NCBI RefSeq assembly: GCF_049199905.1
Contig: NZ_JBLZPK010000024.1
Coordinates: 62,001-126,000, forward strand
Direction of reading: 5' to 3'
Source of the DNA: Shinella sp032095155
Lineage (GTDB): Bacteria; Pseudomonadota; Alphaproteobacteria; Rhizobiales; Rhizobiaceae
Length of the DNA stretch: 64,000 nucleotides
Below are positions 62,456 to 64,000 of this stretch, piece after piece. Position numbers and translations under genes: made by a program. The notes below the pieces were generated by a model, which saw nothing but the letters and a program-made list of their open reading frames with translations, did not search any database and was not told the origin of the DNA. The first letter of the stretch is position 1. The number at the start of each line of letters is the position of its first letter.

Positions 62456-63972
62456 TTCGATCCTGTCGGGTTGGCGGGCAGGGCGGCGAGGCGGCGGCTG
62501 GCCTTGCCGCTGTCGGTTTTGGGCAGCGCGTCGCGGAATTCGACCGACTTCGGCACCATGTGGTCTTCGAGATGGCGGGCGCAGAAACGCAGCACCTCGC
62601 GCTCGGTGAGGGATGGATCGGAGGCGACGATGACGGCCTTGACGGCTTCGCCGAGCACATCATGCGGCACGCCGACGACGAGCGCCTCGGCAATGCCGGG
62701 CATGCGGCACAGCACCTCCTCCACCGCCTGCGGCGCGACCTTCTCGCCGCGCGACTTGATGATGTCGTCCATGCGGGACACGAAGGTGAGGTAGCCATCG
62801 GCATCGGCGGTGAAGAGATCGCCGGTATGGAGGCGAAGCGTTCCGGTATCGGGGGCAGGACGCAGGGCACGATTTGTGGTGGCCTCGTTGCGCCAATAGC
62901 CGCGCATGACATGCGGTCCTTCGATCACGAGTTCGCCGATCGTGCCGGGCGCAACCACCTCGCCCGTTTCATCCACCACCACGGCTTTTGTGCCGGGTAT
63001 GGCGATGCCGACCGAGCCGCGCTTCGCATCGATCTTGTCAGGCGGAAGCCAGGTGGCGCGGGTGCATTCGGTCTGGCCGTACATGCAGAAGAGCCTGATA
63101 TGCGGCAGGAAGGTGCGCAGCCAGTCGAGATGGGCGAGCGGCAGGGGGGCGGCGGCGCTGGTGAGGTAGCGCAGGCTTGCAAAAAGCGAGGGGTCGAGGT
63201 CGCGCGCCTGCATCATCATCGCCGCCATGGCCGGCACGAGCGGGAAACCGGTGACGCGCTCGGCGCGGATCGTCTCGAAGACGGCCTGCGGGAAGGCGAA
63301 GGACTTTTCGATGACCAGCGTCGCGCCTGAGAGCATCGCGGTCACCAACTGGTTGAGTCCGTAACCGAAGGACATCGGCAGCACGACGAGGATGATGTCG
63401 AAGGCGCTGTTTTCGAGATAGCGGGTGATTGCGCGAGCGGCGGCGTCTAGCGTGTCGTGGCCGTGCATCACGCCCTTCGGCTCGCCCGTCGAGCCCGAGG
63501 TATAGATCAGCGCGGCAAGGTCGGTGTCGGGAAAAGGTTCGGCCGGGACGAAGGGCGCGGCCTCCAGCGCGGAATCGAAGCTACCCGCCTCACCGACGAC
63601 GAGGCGCGGTAGGGCGGCAAGTGCTTGGCAGTCCTCGACGAGCCGTTCCAGGCGGCTTTCGACGATGACGAGCGCCGGCGCGCAATTGCCGGCGATGGCG
63701 GCGAGCCGCTCGGCTTTCGTGGAAGGATTGACCGGGCAGATCGCAGCTCCTGCCATCCACGTCGCGAGGACGGCGACGGCCGTGCGCCAGCCGTTGTCGA
63801 GCAGGATGAGCACACGCTCGCCGCGCCCGGCGCCGTGGTTGTGAAGCGTCGTCGCGAGGCGCCGGGAGAGATCGAGCAGGTGGTCGTAGCTGAGGCGCAC
63901 CTCGCCGGAGACGATCGCCGTCTTGGCGCCGTCTTGTGCAGCACTCGCCTCAAGGTAATGCTCGATCCGCAT
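62452..63972 (-). CDS. AMP-forming acyl-CoA synthetase/ligase
   Basis: Adenylate-forming enzyme of 506 residues. Motifs: P-loop YTSGSTGEPKGVMHGHD (about 155-171), MYGQTECTRA, the ATP-binding LHTGDLFTADADGYLTFVSRMDDIIKSRGEKV, and the catalytic lysine near the end in PKTDSGKASRR. These enzymes adenylate an acid and pass it to CoA or a carrier protein. It is coupled to the NAD-synthetase-like gene and preceded six bases upstream by another gene, so a multi-gene operon continues beyond the window. Confidence 0.9.
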   Translation of the reverse strand: MRIEHYLEASAAQDGAKTAIVSGEVRLSYDHLLDLSRRLATTLHNHGAGRGERVLILLDNGWRTAVAVLATWMAGAAICPVNPSTKAERLAAIAGNCAPALVIVESRLERLVEDCQALAALPRLVVGEAGSFDSALEAAPFVPAEPFPDTDLAALIYTSGSTGEPKGVMHGHDTLDAAARAITRYLENSAFDIILVVLPMSFGYGLNQLVTAMLSGATLVIEKSFAFPQAVFETIRAERVTGFPLVPAMAAMMMQARDLDPSLFASLRYLTSAAAPLPLAHLDWLRTFLPHIRLFCMYGQTECTRATWLPPDKIDAKRGSVGIAIPGTKAVVVDETGEVVAPGTIGELVIEGPHVMRGYWRNEATTNRALRPAPDTGTLRLHTGDLFTADADGYLTFVSRMDDIIKSRGEKVAPQAVEEVLCRMPGIAEALVVGVPHDVLGEAVKAVIVASDPSLTEREVLRFCARHLEDHMVPKSVEFRDALPKTDSGKASRRLAALPANPTGSK

Positions 63973-63978
63973 CGCGCC

Positions 63979-64000
63979 TCAGGCGGCTTGCTTGCGGGCG
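63979..64000 (-). CDS. 3' end of an upstream gene (seven codons visible)
   Basis: On the minus strand a frame ending ARKQAA-stop (TGA at 63981-63979) lies six bases before the ligase start. This close spacing is typical of an operon. Too little is visible to identify the product. Confidence 0.35.

Overview
This is GC-rich Rhizobiales (most likely Rhizobiaceae) DNA from a secondary replicon. The main evidence is a complete repABC cassette (repA 16276-17484, repB 17486-18514, repC 18672-19994) with the antisense RNA and repC leader hairpin expected of that family. Rhizobial-style palindromic intergenic repeats, a UPF0314/DUF2585 gene and the density of ABC, TTT and EamA transporters fit this. 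The genus cannot be fixed by eye. A run of 206 N (9870-10075) is an assembly gap between gabT and gabD.

Layout. 1-5504: polyamine-type ABC transporter (binding protein cut by the window edge, two permeases, ATPase), then a metallo-beta-lactamase-fold hydrolase and an aldehyde dehydrogenase. 5588-7543: two EamA exporters. 7596-11424: a MerR/XRE/cupin regulator divergent from gabT-gabD (GABA to succinate). 11502-15708: homogentisate pathway (maiA, fahA, hmgA on the minus strand, interrupted by a plus-strand DUF2585 gene) with a divergent MarR regulator. 15797-20380: WGR protein, repABC and a DUF6074-like gene. 20390-21634: LysE exporter and an HbpS/UPF0303 protein. 21726-28158: sensor kinase, sigma-54 activator and tctCBA. 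28284-31523: AraC regulator and TonB-dependent receptor. 31596-35934: DeoR regulator divergent from a phosphotransferase and a dimethylglycine/sarcosine-dehydrogenase-like flavoenzyme. 36348-47786: nine-gene sugar or polyol operon (one-permease ABC importer, SorC regulator, aldo-keto reductase, GlpD-like dehydrogenase, DhnA/LsrF aldolase, FGGY kinase, GMC oxidoreductase). 47783-51155: alpha/beta hydrolase, a probable AbcR-type sRNA and a GGDEF-EAL protein. 51253-58363: GntR regulator and a 5-oxoproline operon (metal-ligand-less NRAMP homologue, pxpA, DUF1445 protein, fused PxpB-PxpC, fused biotin carboxylase-biotin carrier). 58443-60660: agmatine deiminase and a PotF-like binding protein. 60649-64000 (minus): LuxR regulator, small NAD synthetase and AMP-forming ligase, plus the last codons of another gene.

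Together the genes give a nitrogen and carbon scavenging replicon: agmatine, putrescine and GABA, aromatic amino acids, carboxylates, methylated amines, polyols and 5-oxoproline or D-glutamate. Most operons sit beside their own regulator, and several candidate operators are visible. The most unusual parts are the 5-oxoproline locus, which appears to encode a split urea-carboxylase-like biotin enzyme; the polyol operon, which mixes erythritol-type and AI-2-type enzymes; the NAD-synthetase/ligase/LuxR group; and the candidate AbcR sRNA.
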